A DNA stretch of 64,000 nucleotides, from the NCBI RefSeq assembly GCF_000327065.1, contig NC_019936.1, forward strand, positions 3,872,001-3,936,000. The letters are read 5' to 3'. The DNA comes from Stutzerimonas stutzeri RCH2 (GTDB lineage: Bacteria; Pseudomonadota; Gammaproteobacteria; Pseudomonadales; Pseudomonadaceae). Position 1 is the first letter of the stretch; every line of letters begins with the position of its first letter. The notes beneath the pieces were generated by a model that had not been told where the DNA came from, did not search any database, and saw nothing but the letters and a program-made list of their open reading frames with translations. Below, piece after piece: positions 21,114 through 30,545 of the stretch. Made by a program: the position numbers and the translations under genes.

Positions 21114-23336
21114 TTGCCTTCCTGCATCCTCCGCCTGGCGCTGCCCTCGCCCTTGCGCCGCCTGTTCGATTATCTGCCGCCGGCTGGCGTGTCGCGCGCC
21201 GCGCTGCAACCAGGCGTGCGCCTGCGCGTGCCCTTCGGTCGACGCGAGGTTGTCGGCATTCTGGTCGAGCTGAGCGACCAGAGCGAAGTACCGGTGGAAA
21301 AGCTCAAGCCGGCGCTGGAATTGCTGGACGCGAAACCACCGCTGCCCGCGCCGCTGTTCAAGCTCTGCCTGTGGACCGCGCAGTACTACCAGCACAGCCT
21401 GGGCGACACCCTCAGCTGGGCACTGCCGGTACTGCTGCGCCAGGGCGAACCCGCCGAGGCGCGCCAGGAGCGCTACTGGCGCCTGGCCGAAGGCGCCAGC
21501 CCCGAAGACCCGCGACTGGCTCGCGCACCCAAGCAGCGCGAAGCGCTGAAAGCCATCGCCCAGCATGCTCACGGCCTGCCGCATGCGCTGCTCAGCAAAC
21601 TGCAGCTGAACAAGGACAGCCTCGACCTGCTGCTGGAAAAGGGCCTGGTACATATCGAATCACGCCGCAGCAAGCCGTCTCGCGGGCACAGTGGCAGCTG
21701 GCTGCTGCAGGCCGAACTCACCTTGAACGCACAGCAGCGCGCGGCCTTCGAAGCGGTGAGCGCCGGCCTTGGAGGATTTCAGGCGTTCCTGCTGGCCGGG
21801 GTGACCGGCAGTGGCAAGACCGAGGTCTATCTGCAACTGATTCATCGCGTACTGGAAGCCGGCAAGCAGGCCCTGGTGCTAATCCCCGAGATCAACCTGG
21901 GACCACAGACGCTCGCTCGCTTCGAGCAGCGCTTCAATGCACGGATCGCCCTGCTGCATTCCAACGTCAATGATCGTGACCGGCTCGATGCCTGGCTCGC
22001 CGCCCGCGACGGTGAAGCGGACATCATCATCGGCACCCGCTCGGCGCTGTTCACGCCGATGAAGAATCCGGGACTGATCATCATCGATGAAGAGCACGAC
22101 GCCTCATATAAACAGCAAGAGGGCCTGCGTTATCACGCGCGCGATCTAGCCCTGGTGCGTGCACGGCAGGAAAACCTACCGATTGTGCTCGGCTCCGCCA
22201 CACCTTCGCTGGAGAGTCTGCACAACGCCCACAGCGGGCGCTATGCGCTGCTCAAACTGACCCAACGCGCCGGCAACGCCCAGTCACCGCGCTTCCTGCG
22301 CCTGGACGTCAAGAGCCGCCCACTGGATGCCGGTATTTCCGGCCCGCTGCAACAGGCCATCGGCCAGACCCTTGCGGCTGGCCAGCAGGTGCTGATCTAC
22401 CTCAACCGACGCGGCTTCGCCCCCACCCTGCTCTGCCATGACTGCGGCTGGCTCAGTCAGTGTCCACGCTGCGACGCACGGATGACCCTGCATCAACGCC
22501 ACAATGAACTGCGCTGCCACCATTGCGGGCATGTCGAGCGGCCACCGCGCAATTGCCCGGACTGCGGCAAGGTGGACCTGCGCCCAGTTGGTGCCGGAAC
22601 GGAACGTGCCGAAGAGCGCCTGGGCATCCTCTTTCCGGATTATCCGGTGCTGCGCATCGACCGCGACAGCACCGCACGCAAGGGTGCGATGGAGCAGATG
22701 ATCGGCACCATCAATCGCGGCGAGCCCTGCCTGCTGGTCGGCACGCAGATGCTCGCCAAGGGCCATCATTTTCCGCGCGTCACGCTGGTGGCAATTCTCG
22801 ATGCAGACGGAGGACTGTTTTCTGCCGACTTTCGCGCCAGCGAGCGCATGGCCCAGCTCATCGTCCAGGTCGCCGGGCGCGCCGGGCGGGCGGAAGAACC
22901 TGGCAAGGTCATCATCCAGACGCATCTGGCCGACCATCCGCTGCTGGTGCAGCTGACCGAGCAGGGCTATTTCGCCTTCGCCGAGCAGGCGCTATCCGAA
23001 CGCCGCGCCGCCGGCCTGCCACCGTTCAGCCACCTGGCGCTGCTGCGCGCCGAAGCGCAGAAGCCGGGCCAGGCCGAAGCCTTCCTCGATGACGCCTGCA
23101 GCCTCGCCGAACAGCTGCTCGAGCAACTGCAACTCAACGGCGTCGAACTGCTCGGACCGGTTCCCGCACCAATGGAGCGACGCGCCGGACGCTATCGAGC
23201 TCAGTTGCTGCTTCAGGGCAACGCCAGGGCGACGCTGCACCGCCTGATGGACATCTGGACCCCCACGCTCGAACAGCTGCCCGGTAGCCGAGCGGTACGC
23301 TGGAGTCTGGATGTCGACCCGATCGACCTCTTCTGA
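21114..23336 (+). CDS. priA: Primosomal replication-restart helicase PriA
   Basis: A 3'-5' DNA helicase that reloads the replisome at collapsed forks. N-terminal 3'-DNA-binding and winged-helix domains are followed by the helicase core with Walker A GVTGSGKT and DEEH (IIIDEEHDASYKQ), then paired zinc-binding Cys motifs between about residues 445 and 490 (CHDCGWLSQCPRC, CHHCG, CPDCGK). I choose a TTG start at 21114, giving LPSCILRLALPSP as in homologues (740 residues), because AAGGA lies seven bases upstream; an ATG at 21048 would add 22 atypical residues. It is divergent from rpmE. Confidence 0.95.
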   Translation: MPSCILRLALPSPLRRLFDYLPPAGVSRAALQPGVRLRVPFGRREVVGILVELSDQSEVPVEKLKPALELLDAKPPLPAPLFKLCLWTAQYYQHSLGDTLSWALPVLLRQGEPAEARQERYWRLAEGASPEDPRLARAPKQREALKAIAQHAHGLPHALLSKLQLNKDSLDLLLEKGLVHIESRRSKPSRGHSGSWLLQAELTLNAQQRAAFEAVSAGLGGFQAFLLAGVTGSGKTEVYLQLIHRVLEAGKQALVLIPEINLGPQTLARFEQRFNARIALLHSNVNDRDRLDAWLAARDGEADIIIGTRSALFTPMKNPGLIIIDEEHDASYKQQEGLRYHARDLALVRARQENLPIVLGSATPSLESLHNAHSGRYALLKLTQRAGNAQSPRFLRLDVKSRPLDAGISGPLQQAIGQTLAAGQQVLIYLNRRGFAPTLLCHDCGWLSQCPRCDARMTLHQRHNELRCHHCGHVERPPRNCPDCGKVDLRPVGAGTERAEERLGILFPDYPVLRIDRDSTARKGAMEQMIGTINRGEPCLLVGTQMLAKGHHFPRVTLVAILDADGGLFSADFRASERMAQLIVQVAGRAGRAEEPGKVIIQTHLADHPLLVQLTEQGYFAFAEQALSERRAAGLPPFSHLALLRAEAQKPGQAEAFLDDACSLAEQLLEQLQLNGVELLGPVPAPMERRAGRYRAQLLLQGNARATLHRLMDIWTPTLEQLPGSRAVRWSLDVDPIDLF

Positions 23337-23448
23337 GCGCCCGGATTAACGGCACTTTTCCCGGCCCGGGCGCTACGCACCTTGAAGCGATACCCATCGC
23401 ACCCCGATAATGCCGGGTTTTCGCGCACTCTTGCGGACCGAGCCGACC

Positions 23449-25188
23449 ATGAAAGACAGCATTCGCCACCTGATCCAGCAAGCCCTTGTTCGTCTGACCA
23501 GCGAAGGCGTGCTGCCCGATGGGCTGACACCTGCTATTCAGGTGGAGAACACCAAGGACAAGAGTCATGGTGATTTCGCCAGCAATATCGCCCTGATGCT
23601 GGCCAAGCCTGCCGGCCTGAAACCGCGCGATCTGGCCGAGAAGCTGATCGCCGCACTGCCGCAGGATGCCCAGGTCAGCAAGGTAGAAATCGCCGGACCG
23701 GGCTTTCTGAATTTCTTCCAGAACAGCGACGCCCTGGCCGGGCGCCTCGAAACGGCCCTGTCCGACGCACAGCTGGCAGTGCGTAAGGCAAGTGCTACCC
23801 AACGCGTGGTGGTTGACCTGTCATCGCCAAACCTGGCCAAGGAGATGCACGTCGGCCACCTGCGCTCGACCATCATTGGTGATGCAGTGGGCCGTGTTCT
23901 GGAGTTCCTCGGCGACGAGGTGATCCGGCAGAACCACGTCGGCGACTGGGGCACCCAGTTCGGCATGCTGCTCGCCTATCTCGAAGAAAAGCCGGCCGCC
24001 GCCGAGAGCGAACTGGCCGACCTCGAGCAGTTCTATCGCGCCGCCAAGCAGCGCTTCGACGAGTCCGCCGAATTTGCCGACCGCGCCCGTGAGCTGGTGG
24101 TCAAGCTGCAGGCTGGCGACGCACAGTGCCTGAGCCTCTGGACCCGCTTCAACGACATCTCGCTGTCGCACTGCCAGAAGCTCTACGACCGCCTCAACGT
24201 CAAACTGACCCCGGCCGATGTGAAGGGTGAAAGCGCCTATAACTCCGAGCTGCTAGGCATTGTCGATGCGCTGCGCGAGAAGGGCCTGCTTACCGAGGAC
24301 AACGGCGCGCAGTGTGTCTTCCTCGACGAGTTCAAGAACGCCGAAGGCAACCCGCTGCCGGTAATCGTGCAGAAGGCCGGCGGCGGCTATCTCTATGCCA
24401 CCACCGACCTGGCCGCCATGCGTTACCGCAGCCAGGTGCTGCATGCCGATCGTGCGCTGTATTTCGTCGACCAGCGTCAGGCGCTGCACTTCCAGATGGC
24501 CTTCGAAGTGGCCCGCCGCGCCGGCTTCGTTCATGAAAGCATGCAGCTGGAACACATGGGCTTCGGCACCATGAACGGCGCCGACGGACGTCCGTTCAAG
24601 ACCCGCGACGGCGGCACGGTGAAGCTGATCGATCTGCTCGACGAGGCCGAGCAGCGCGCCTATGCCCTGGTCAAAGGCAAGAACCCCGAGCTCGACGAGG
24701 CCGAGCTGCGCCAGATCGCCCGGGCGGTGGGCATCAGCGCGGTCAAGTACGCCGACCTGTCCAAGCACCGTACCAGCGATTACCGCTTCAACTTCGAACT
24801 GATGCTGAGCTTCGAAGGCAACACTGCACCCTACCTGCTCTATGCCTACACCCGCGTGGCCAGTGTGTTCCGCAAGCTAGGCAAAGGCATCGACGAAAGC
24901 ACCGGGCGCATCCGACTGGAAGCCGAGCAGGAACTCGCCCTGGCTGCCAAGCTCGCGCAGTTCGGTGAGGTGCTCAACAGCGTCGGCGAGAAAGGCGAAC
25001 CGCACCTGTTGTGCGCCTACCTGTACGATCTGGCCGGGCTGTTCTCTAGCTTCTACGAACACTGCCCGATTCTCAGCGCCGAGCAGGAAGACCAGAAACA
25101 GAGCCGACTGCGCCTGGCCGCCCTGACCGGCAAGACCCTCAAGCAGGGCCTGGAACTTCTCGGCCTGGAAACTCTGGAGCGCATGTAA
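23449..25188 (+). CDS. argS: Arginyl-tRNA synthetase
   Basis: Class I aminoacyl-tRNA synthetase that charges tRNA-Arg. The 579-residue protein has the N-terminal Add-1 domain (about 1-100), the HIGH-type motif HVGH in [16 protein letters not shown], and a DALR anticodon-binding domain at the end. As in many ArgRS the canonical KMSKS is replaced, here by [14 protein letters not shown] at 23449 begins [13 protein letters not shown]. It is followed with no gap by a SPOR protein gene. Confidence 0.97.
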   Translation: MKDSIRHLIQQALVRLTSEGVLPDGLTPAIQVENTKDKSHGDFASNIALMLAKPAGLKPRDLAEKLIAALPQDAQVSKVEIAGPGFLNFFQNSDALAGRLETALSDAQLAVRKASATQRVVVDLSSPNLAKEMHVGHLRSTIIGDAVGRVLEFLGDEVIRQNHVGDWGTQFGMLLAYLEEKPAAAESELADLEQFYRAAKQRFDESAEFADRARELVVKLQAGDAQCLSLWTRFNDISLSHCQKLYDRLNVKLTPADVKGESAYNSELLGIVDALREKGLLTEDNGAQCVFLDEFKNAEGNPLPVIVQKAGGGYLYATTDLAAMRYRSQVLHADRALYFVDQRQALHFQMAFEVARRAGFVHESMQLEHMGFGTMNGADGRPFKTRDGGTVKLIDLLDEAEQRAYALVKGKNPELDEAELRQIARAVGISAVKYADLSKHRTSDYRFNFELMLSFEGNTAPYLLYAYTRVASVFRKLGKGIDESTGRIRLEAEQELALAAKLAQFGEVLNSVGEKGEPHLLCAYLYDLAGLFSSFYEHCPILSAEQEDQKQSRLRLAALTGKTLKQGLELLGLETLERM

Positions 25189-25854
25189 GTGGCTGCAAGG
25201 AAGAAAGCCGCGCCCAAGCGGGGCGCCAGCCGCTATCAAGCGCCAGCCAAGCAGGCCGTACCAGGCTGGATCTGGCTAGTCTGTGGCTTGGTGATCGGCG
25301 GCTTCATCGTGTTTCTGATGAGCCTCGAGCCGGGGGGCGAAGAGGTCAAACGCGTCAAGGAAGCCCCGAAGACCGCGATCAAGGAACAGCCCAAGCGCAC
25401 CCCAAGCAGTGGGCAGCCAGCCAAGCCGAAATACGACTTCTATACGTTGCTGCCCGAGTCGGAGGTAATTCTGCCGCCCGAGGCCAAGCAGCCGGAACCA
25501 CCAAGCACGCCGGTTACGCCGGAGGAAGCGGCGAAGATCGACGAAGCCCGCGCGCAGGCCGCCCTCAACGGCCAGGTGCCGCCACCACCGCCCACCGTGG
25601 CCAAGGCTCCGGTGACCCAGTTCTTCCTGCAGGCGGGTTCGTTCCGCCAGCAGGCGGAAGCCGATCGCGTGCGCGCGCAGATCATCCTGCTCGGCCAGGA
25701 TGTGCGGGTGGAAAGCGTCAAGGTGCGTAACGAGCCCTGGTATCGCGTGCTGGTCGGGCCCTTCGGCAGCCGCGAGCAACTAAACGCCGCACAGAAGACA
25801 CTCGCCGCCAGTGGCTACAAGAACCTGCTGCTGCAACAGCGGCAGACGCGCTGA
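25189..25854 (+). CDS. FtsN-like SPOR-domain membrane protein
   Basis: A 221-residue bitopic protein. A basic Lys/Arg-rich cytoplasmic tail (1-24) precedes one transmembrane helix (about 26-45, GWIWLVCGLVIGGFIVFL), a Pro/Lys/Glu-rich linker, and a C-terminal SPOR domain (about 143-218, FFLQAGSFRQQAEADRVRAQ). The SPOR domain should bind denuded glycan strands at the septum. The GTG start directly follows the argS stop, implying coupling. It resembles division protein FtsN in layout, but that function is inferred. Confidence 0.85.
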   Translation: MAARKKAAPKRGASRYQAPAKQAVPGWIWLVCGLVIGGFIVFLMSLEPGGEEVKRVKEAPKTAIKEQPKRTPSSGQPAKPKYDFYTLLPESEVILPPEAKQPEPPSTPVTPEEAAKIDEARAQAALNGQVPPPPPTVAKAPVTQFFLQAGSFRQQAEADRVRAQIILLGQDVRVESVKVRNEPWYRVLVGPFGSREQLNAAQKTLAASGYKNLLLQQRQTR

Positions 25855-25857
25855 ACG

Positions 25858-25887
25858 AAAAACGCCGGGTTTCGACCCGGCGTTTTT
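25858..25887. terminator. Bidirectional terminator after the SPOR gene
   Basis: Perfect arms AAAAACGCCGGG and CCCGGCGTTTTT around TTTCGA end both the argS-SPOR transcript and the leftward Fe-S reductase transcript. Confidence 0.9.
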
Positions 25888-25909
25888 CATTTATCCGACC
25901 ACTGCAGCC

Positions 25910-26881
25910 TTAGTCCTCACGCGGCGCGTAGGCGAACACGTCCGCACGCATCTGATGCGGATCCATCCCCGCCTCCACCAGCGCATCGAGCGTGCCATAG
26001 ACCATCGACGGCGAGCCGCTGGCATAGACATGCAGCGCTTTGAGATCGCTGAAGTCCTCTCGAATCGCTTCGTGCAGCATGCCGCAGCGCCCTTCCCAGC
26101 CACAGACGTCACTGACCACCCGATGCAGATGCAGATTGCCCATGCCCTGCCATTCATCCCAGTGCGGCAGCTGGTAGAAATCTTCCGGCCGCCGCACGCC
26201 CCAGTACAGATGCACCGGATGCACGAAGCCCGCGGCGCGGCAGTACTCGATCAGGCTGTGCATCTGCGCCATGCCGGTGCCGGCAGCGACCAGCACCAGC
26301 GGGCCATCCGGTAGCTCGGCCAGATGCGTATCGCCGAACGGTAACTGAACCCGGGCGAAGCCTTGTCGCTGCAGGAACGCCAGCAGCTCGATGGCGGACT
26401 CCTCGCGAGCCAGCACGTGCAGTTCGAGCTCCCGACCGCTCCCTGGCGCCGAGGCGAGAGAGAACGCCGACCACTCGCCATCCTCCCGCTGCAGCAGCAG
26501 ATATTGGCCAGCGTGATAGCGCGGTTGCCGGCCAGCGGGCAGACGCAGACGCAGACGCACTACGTCGCCGCCGACCTCTTCGTAGCCGCTCAGCTGGCAG
26601 CTCAGCTCGCGCACCGGCAGTTCGCCGGGCGCCAGCACGCCATCCCAGAGCAGCACGCAGTCTTCCAGCGGCTCGGCCAGGCAGGCAAGCAGCTCGCCGT
26701 GATCGCGCACTTCGCCGGCCTGGCGCACACGTCCTTCGACCAGCAGCGAGGCACAGATATGGCAATTGCCGTTGCGACAGCTCTGCGGGCATTCGTAGCC
26801 CAGACGCCTGGCGGCATCGAGGAATCGTTCGCCGGGCCGCACGTCGAGCACGGCGCCGGATGGCTGCAAGGTAACTTTCAT
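25910..26881 (-). CDS. 2Fe-2S ferredoxin / FAD-NAD(P)H reductase fusion
   Basis: A 323-residue electron-transfer protein of the type often annotated CDP-6-deoxy-delta-3,4-glucoseen reductase. The N-terminal plant-type ferredoxin domain has Cys spacing C35-x4-C40-x2-C43 plus a later Cys in ELLACLAEP; C31 is an extra Cys. The FAD domain (about 95-195) has the RxxS-like WSAFSLAS, and the NAD(P)H domain has LVAAGTGMAQM. ATG at 26881 is preferred over a GTG six bases upstream. It sits beside ubiD as Fre does in E. coli, but the partner protein is unknown. Confidence 0.8.
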   Translation of the reverse strand: MKVTLQPSGAVLDVRPGERFLDAARRLGYECPQSCRNGNCHICASLLVEGRVRQAGEVRDHGELLACLAEPLEDCVLLWDGVLAPGELPVRELSCQLSGYEEVGGDVVRLRLRLPAGRQPRYHAGQYLLLQREDGEWSAFSLASAPGSGRELELHVLAREESAIELLAFLQRQGFARVQLPFGDTHLAELPDGPLVLVAAGTGMAQMHSLIEYCRAAGFVHPVHLYWGVRRPEDFYQLPHWDEWQGMGNLHLHRVVSDVCGWEGRCGMLHEAIREDFSDLKALHVYASGSPSMVYGTLDALVEAGMDPHQMRADVFAYAPRED

Positions 26882-26924
26882 GTGCACGTCTTATCAGTGA
26901 ACGGGATGACCCGCCAAGGCTTCG

Positions 26925-26942
26925 GGCGGGCTCGGGCCCGCC
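26925..26942 (-). terminator. GC-rich hairpin after ubiD
   Basis: GGCGGG and CCCGCC flank a six-base loop just after the ubiD stop codon. There is no clear U-tract, so this is only a possible transcript end or processing structure. Confidence 0.3.
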
Positions 26943-26954
26943 TCTTCGGTTATG

Positions 26955-28421
26955 TCAGTCGATACCCAGCTGCGACCAGAGTTCATCGACCCGCTGCTTC
27001 ACCGCCGGATCCTGGACTATGGCGCGTCCCCATTCGCGGTTAGTCTCGCCCGGCCATTTGTGGGTGGCATCCAGGCCCATCTTCGAGCCCAGCCCGGAGA
27101 TCGGTGAGGCGAAATCCAGGTAATCGATGGGCGTGTTGTCGATCATCACCGTGTCGCGCTTGGGGTCCATGCGCGTGGTGATGGCCCAGATCACATCGTT
27201 CCAGTCGCGAGCATTAATGTCGTCGTCGGTGACGATGACGAACTTGGTGTACATGAACTGACGCAGGAAGCTCCACACCCCCAGCATGACCCGCTTGGCG
27301 TGACCGGGATACTGCTTCTTCATGGTCACCACTGCCATGCGGTAGGAACAGCCTTCCGGCGGCAGGTAGAAGTCGACGATCTCCGGGAACTGCTTCTGCA
27401 GAATCGGCACGAACACTTCATTCAGCGCCACACCAAGAATCGCCGGCTCATCTGGCGGTCGGCCAGTGTAGGTGCTGTGGTAGATCGGATTCTTGCGCTG
27501 AGTGATGCGCTCGACGGTGAACACCGGGAAACGATCCACTTCGTTGTAGTAGCCGGTGTGATCGCCGTAGGGGCCTTCGTCGGCCATCTCGCCTGGGTAG
27601 ATATGCCCTTCCAAGACGATCTCGGCATAGGCCGGCACCTGCAGGTCGGAACCGATCGCCTTGACCAGCTCGGTGCGCGAGCCGCGCAGCAAACCGGCGA
27701 AGGCGTATTCGGAGAGCGTATCGGGCACAGGCGTCACCGCACCGAGGATCGTCGCCGGATCGGCGCCCAGCGCCACTGCCACCGGGTACGGCCGCTCAGG
27801 ATACTTCTCGCACCATTCGCGGAAATCCAGCGCACCGCCACGATGGCTGAGCCAGCGCATGATCACCTTGTTACGGCCGATCACCTGCTGGCGGTAGATA
27901 CCGAGGTTCTGTCGCTCCTTGTTCGGCCCCTTGGTAATGGTCAGCCCCCAAGTGATCAGCGGTGCGGCGTCGCCCGGCCAGCAGTGCTGGACCGGGATCT
28001 TCCCCAAGTCGACGTCATCGCCCTCGATGATCACCTCGTGACAAGGTGCGTCCTTGAGCACCTTCGGCGCCATGCTGATGACCTTCTTGTAGATCGGCAG
28101 CTTGCTCCAGGCGTCCTTCAGGCCCTTGGGTGGCTCCGGCTCCTTGAGGAACGCCAGCAGCTTGCCGATTTCGCGCAGCTCGGAGACATCCTCGGCGCCC
28201 ATGCCCAGGGCGACCCGTTGCGGCGTGCCGAACAGGTTGCCGAGCACCGGCATGTCGAAACCGGTCGGATTCTCGAACAGCAGCGCCGGGCCCTGCTTGC
28301 GCAGGGTGCGGTCGCAGATCTCGGTCATTTCCAGAACGGGAGAGACGGCAGTGGTGATGCGCTTGAGCTCGCCACGTTTTTCCAGGCCGCTGATAAAGTC
28401 GCGCAGATCGCGATACTGCAT
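26955..28421 (-). CDS. ubiD: 4-hydroxy-3-polyprenylbenzoate decarboxylase
   Basis: Prenylated-FMN-dependent decarboxylase of ubiquinone synthesis, 488 residues. Strong family motifs include the N-terminal [17 protein letters not shown], the prFMN-contacting [11 protein letters not shown], and the active-site Glu region [21 protein letters not shown] at 28421 gives the usual MQYRDLRDF; 22 upstream codons in frame look non-coding. It needs prFMN from a UbiX that is not in this window. Confidence 0.96.
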   Translation of the reverse strand: MQYRDLRDFISGLEKRGELKRITTAVSPVLEMTEICDRTLRKQGPALLFENPTGFDMPVLGNLFGTPQRVALGMGAEDVSELREIGKLLAFLKEPEPPKGLKDAWSKLPIYKKVISMAPKVLKDAPCHEVIIEGDDVDLGKIPVQHCWPGDAAPLITWGLTITKGPNKERQNLGIYRQQVIGRNKVIMRWLSHRGGALDFREWCEKYPERPYPVAVALGADPATILGAVTPVPDTLSEYAFAGLLRGSRTELVKAIGSDLQVPAYAEIVLEGHIYPGEMADEGPYGDHTGYYNEVDRFPVFTVERITQRKNPIYHSTYTGRPPDEPAILGVALNEVFVPILQKQFPEIVDFYLPPEGCSYRMAVVTMKKQYPGHAKRVMLGVWSFLRQFMYTKFVIVTDDDINARDWNDVIWAITTRMDPKRDTVMIDNTPIDYLDFASPISGLGSKMGLDATHKWPGETNREWGRAIVQDPAVKQRVDELWSQLGID

Positions 28422-28503
28422 GCTTGAGCCTCGCATGGGCCGGCAGGGTCGGGGCGCAAAGTTTAGCCCCAGCGCCGGATTTTCCAAAACCTGCAGACAG
28501 ACG

Positions 28504-28525
28504 AAGGCCGGGTTTCCCCGGCCTT
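28504..28525 (-). terminator. Stem-loop downstream of rho
   Basis: A perfect 9-bp stem (AAGGCCGGG with CCCGGCCTT) lies 20 bases past the rho stop. The following minus-strand bases are only moderately T-rich. Confidence 0.5.
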
Positions 28526-28544
28526 GTGGGTAACGACGAGTCGC

Positions 28545-29804
28545 TTACTTGCGCTTCATGGACATGAAGAATTCGTCGTTGGTCTTGGTGTCCTTGAGCT
28601 TGTCGAGCAGGAATTCGATGGCGGCGCTTTCATCCATCGGGTGCAGCAGCTTGCGCAGAATCCAGATGCGCTGCAGCTCTTCTTCGCTGGTCAGCAACTC
28701 TTCGCGGCGGGTACCCGAGCGATTGATGTTGATGGCCGGGAACACGCGCTTCTCGGCGATGCGGCGATCGAGCTGAAGCTCCAGGTTGCCGGTGCCCTTG
28801 AATTCCTCGTAGATCACCTCGTCCATCTTCGAGCCGGTTTCGACCAGCGCGGTGGCGAGAATGGTCAGCGAACCGCCTTCCTCGATATTGCGCGCGGCAC
28901 CGAAGAAACGCTTGGGCTTCTCCAGCGCATGGGCGTCGACACCACCGGTCAGGACCTTGCCGGAGCTCGGGATCACGGTGTTGTAAGCGCGCGCTAGGCG
29001 GGTGATGGAATCCAGCAGGATGACCACGTCCTTCTTGTGCTCGACCAGGCGCTTTGCCTTCTCGATCACCATCTCGGCGACCTGCACGTGGCGGGTCGGC
29101 GGCTCGTCGAAGGTGGAGGCGACCACTTCGCCGCGCACGGTGCGCTGCATTTCGGTCACTTCTTCCGGGCGCTCGTCGATCAGCAGCACGATCAGGTGGC
29201 ACTCGGGGTTGTTACGGGTGATGTTGCTGGCAATGTTCTGCAGCATGATCGTCTTGCCCGCTTTCGGCGGAGCAACGATGAGGCCACGCTGGCCCTTGCC
29301 GATCGGTGCACAGAGGTCGATCACGCGGCCAGTGAGGTCTTCGGTGGAGCCGTTGCCGGCCTCCATCTTCAGACGCTCGTTGGCGAACAGCGGGGTCAGG
29401 TTTTCGAAGAGGATCTTGTTCTTCGCGTTCTCCGGCCGATCGTAGTTGATCGAGTCGACCTTGAGCAGGGCGAAGTAACGCTCGCCTTCCTTGGGCGGGC
29501 GAATCTTACCGATGATGGTGTCACCGGTACGCAGATTGAAGCGACGAATCTGGCTGGGCGAGACGTAGATGTCGTCCGGGCCGGCCAGATAGGAAGAATC
29601 CGCGGAGCGCAGGAAGCCGAAACCGTCCTGGAGAATCTCCAGCACGCCATCACCGGAAATTTCCTCGCCGCTTTTAGCGTGCTTCTTCAGCAGGGAGAAA
29701 ATCACGTCCTGCTTGCGCGAACGGGCCATGTTGTCGATGCCCATCTGTTCGGCCATTTCCAGCAGTTCGGTGATGGGCTTTTGCTTGAGTTCAGTCAGAT
29801 TCAT
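28545..29804 (-). CDS. rho: Transcription termination factor Rho
   Basis: Hexameric RNA-dependent ATPase/translocase, 419 residues. It has an N-terminal helical domain, a primary RNA-binding cold-shock-like domain with GFGFLRS and [12 protein letters not shown], Walker A APPKAGKT near residue 180, Walker [11 protein letters not shown], and the highly conserved C-terminal KLLHPMDE and [10 protein letters not shown]. Length matches the E. coli protein. A 180-base leader separates it from the trxA terminator. Confidence 0.98.
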   Translation of the reverse strand: MNLTELKQKPITELLEMAEQMGIDNMARSRKQDVIFSLLKKHAKSGEEISGDGVLEILQDGFGFLRSADSSYLAGPDDIYVSPSQIRRFNLRTGDTIIGKIRPPKEGERYFALLKVDSINYDRPENAKNKILFENLTPLFANERLKMEAGNGSTEDLTGRVIDLCAPIGKGQRGLIVAPPKAGKTIMLQNIASNITRNNPECHLIVLLIDERPEEVTEMQRTVRGEVVASTFDEPPTRHVQVAEMVIEKAKRLVEHKKDVVILLDSITRLARAYNTVIPSSGKVLTGGVDAHALEKPKRFFGAARNIEEGGSLTILATALVETGSKMDEVIYEEFKGTGNLELQLDRRIAEKRVFPAININRSGTRREELLTSEEELQRIWILRKLLHPMDESAAIEFLLDKLKDTKTNDEFFMSMKRK

Positions 29805-29985
29805 AGAGAGAGTCAGGAAGGATGTAGAAAGCGATTAGCTTGAGAAGCCGCGCAGCAAGAGACGAACAGGTTCGTTGTGCTTTATGAGGCTGAAGTGCGT
29901 CGGCGACGGCGTGCAGAGGGCGACGGAAGAATGCGTCGCGAGGCCGAATTTAGCACCGTGCAGGCGAAGCGTCCACCCTGCCGAT

Positions 29986-30015
29986 AAAAAAAGCCCCCGC
30001 GTCTGCGGGGGCTTT
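29986..30015 (-). terminator. trxA intrinsic terminator
   Basis: Perfect 11-bp arms AAAGCCCCCGC and GCGGGGGCTTT with a GTCT loop, followed on the minus strand by seven T residues, 20 bases after the trxA stop. Confidence 0.9.
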
Positions 30016-30035
30016 GGAAGAGAACGTTGGCGAAC

Positions 30036-30362
30036 TCAGATGTTGCTGTCGAGGAAAGCTGCCAGCTGCGACTTGGACAGCGCGCCAACCTTGGTGGCTT
30101 CGACGTTGCCGTTCTTGAACAGCATCAGTGTCGGGATGCCACGCACGCCATACTTCGGCGGCGTTTCCTGGTTCTCGTCGATGTTGAGCTTGCAGACCTT
30201 CAGACGGCCTTCGTATTCCTTGGCGATCTCGTCGAGTACCGGCGCGATCATCTTGCAGGGGCCACACCATTCAGCCCAGTAGTCGACCAGTACGGGACCG
30301 TCGGCCTGGAGGACGTCCTGCTCGAAACTGCTGTCGCTGACATTGTTGATGTAGTCGCTCAT
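30036..30362 (-). CDS. trxA: Thioredoxin 1
   Basis: General cytoplasmic disulfide reductase, 108 residues. The redox motif WCGPC is at residues 32-36, the conserved cis-Pro in RGIPTLMLF near residue 76, and the buried Asp in VDYWAEWC. The reading frame stays open far upstream through the divergent ppx gene, but the family length and the ATG with GGAGAAAATCC upstream fix the start at 30362. Confidence 0.98.
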   Translation of the reverse strand: MSDYINNVSDSSFEQDVLQADGPVLVDYWAEWCGPCKMIAPVLDEIAKEYEGRLKVCKLNIDENQETPPKYGVRGIPTLMLFKNGNVEATKVGALSKSQLAAFLDSNI

Positions 30363-30396
30363 GGATTTTCTCCAGGGTCGGAACGGAAAGGTCGCC

Positions 30397-30424
30397 ATCA
30401 TAGCCCTACTGTGAGCGGATCGAA
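30397..30424 (-). promoter_or_regulatory. Putative sigma-70 promoter for trxA
   Basis: On the minus strand TTCGAT (30419-30424) and TATGAT (30397-30402) are separated by 16 bases, about 35 bases before the trxA ATG. Confidence 0.5.
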
Positions 30425-30545
30425 AGCCGCAGACCCGCCAGCAGGCGACGAGCGCCCGCCCGCAGCAGGCCGCTGCGGCGATGACTGCGTTGGCGGATGG
30501 GGGCGATCGTGTCAGGATGTCGGGGTTTTGCATCGAGACCGCCCA

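Noticed and set aside
30027..30545. Plus-strand upstream extension of the ppx frame across trxA
   Set aside because: The first 173 codons are antisense to trxA and its promoter, and the known PPX N-terminus begins near 30546.
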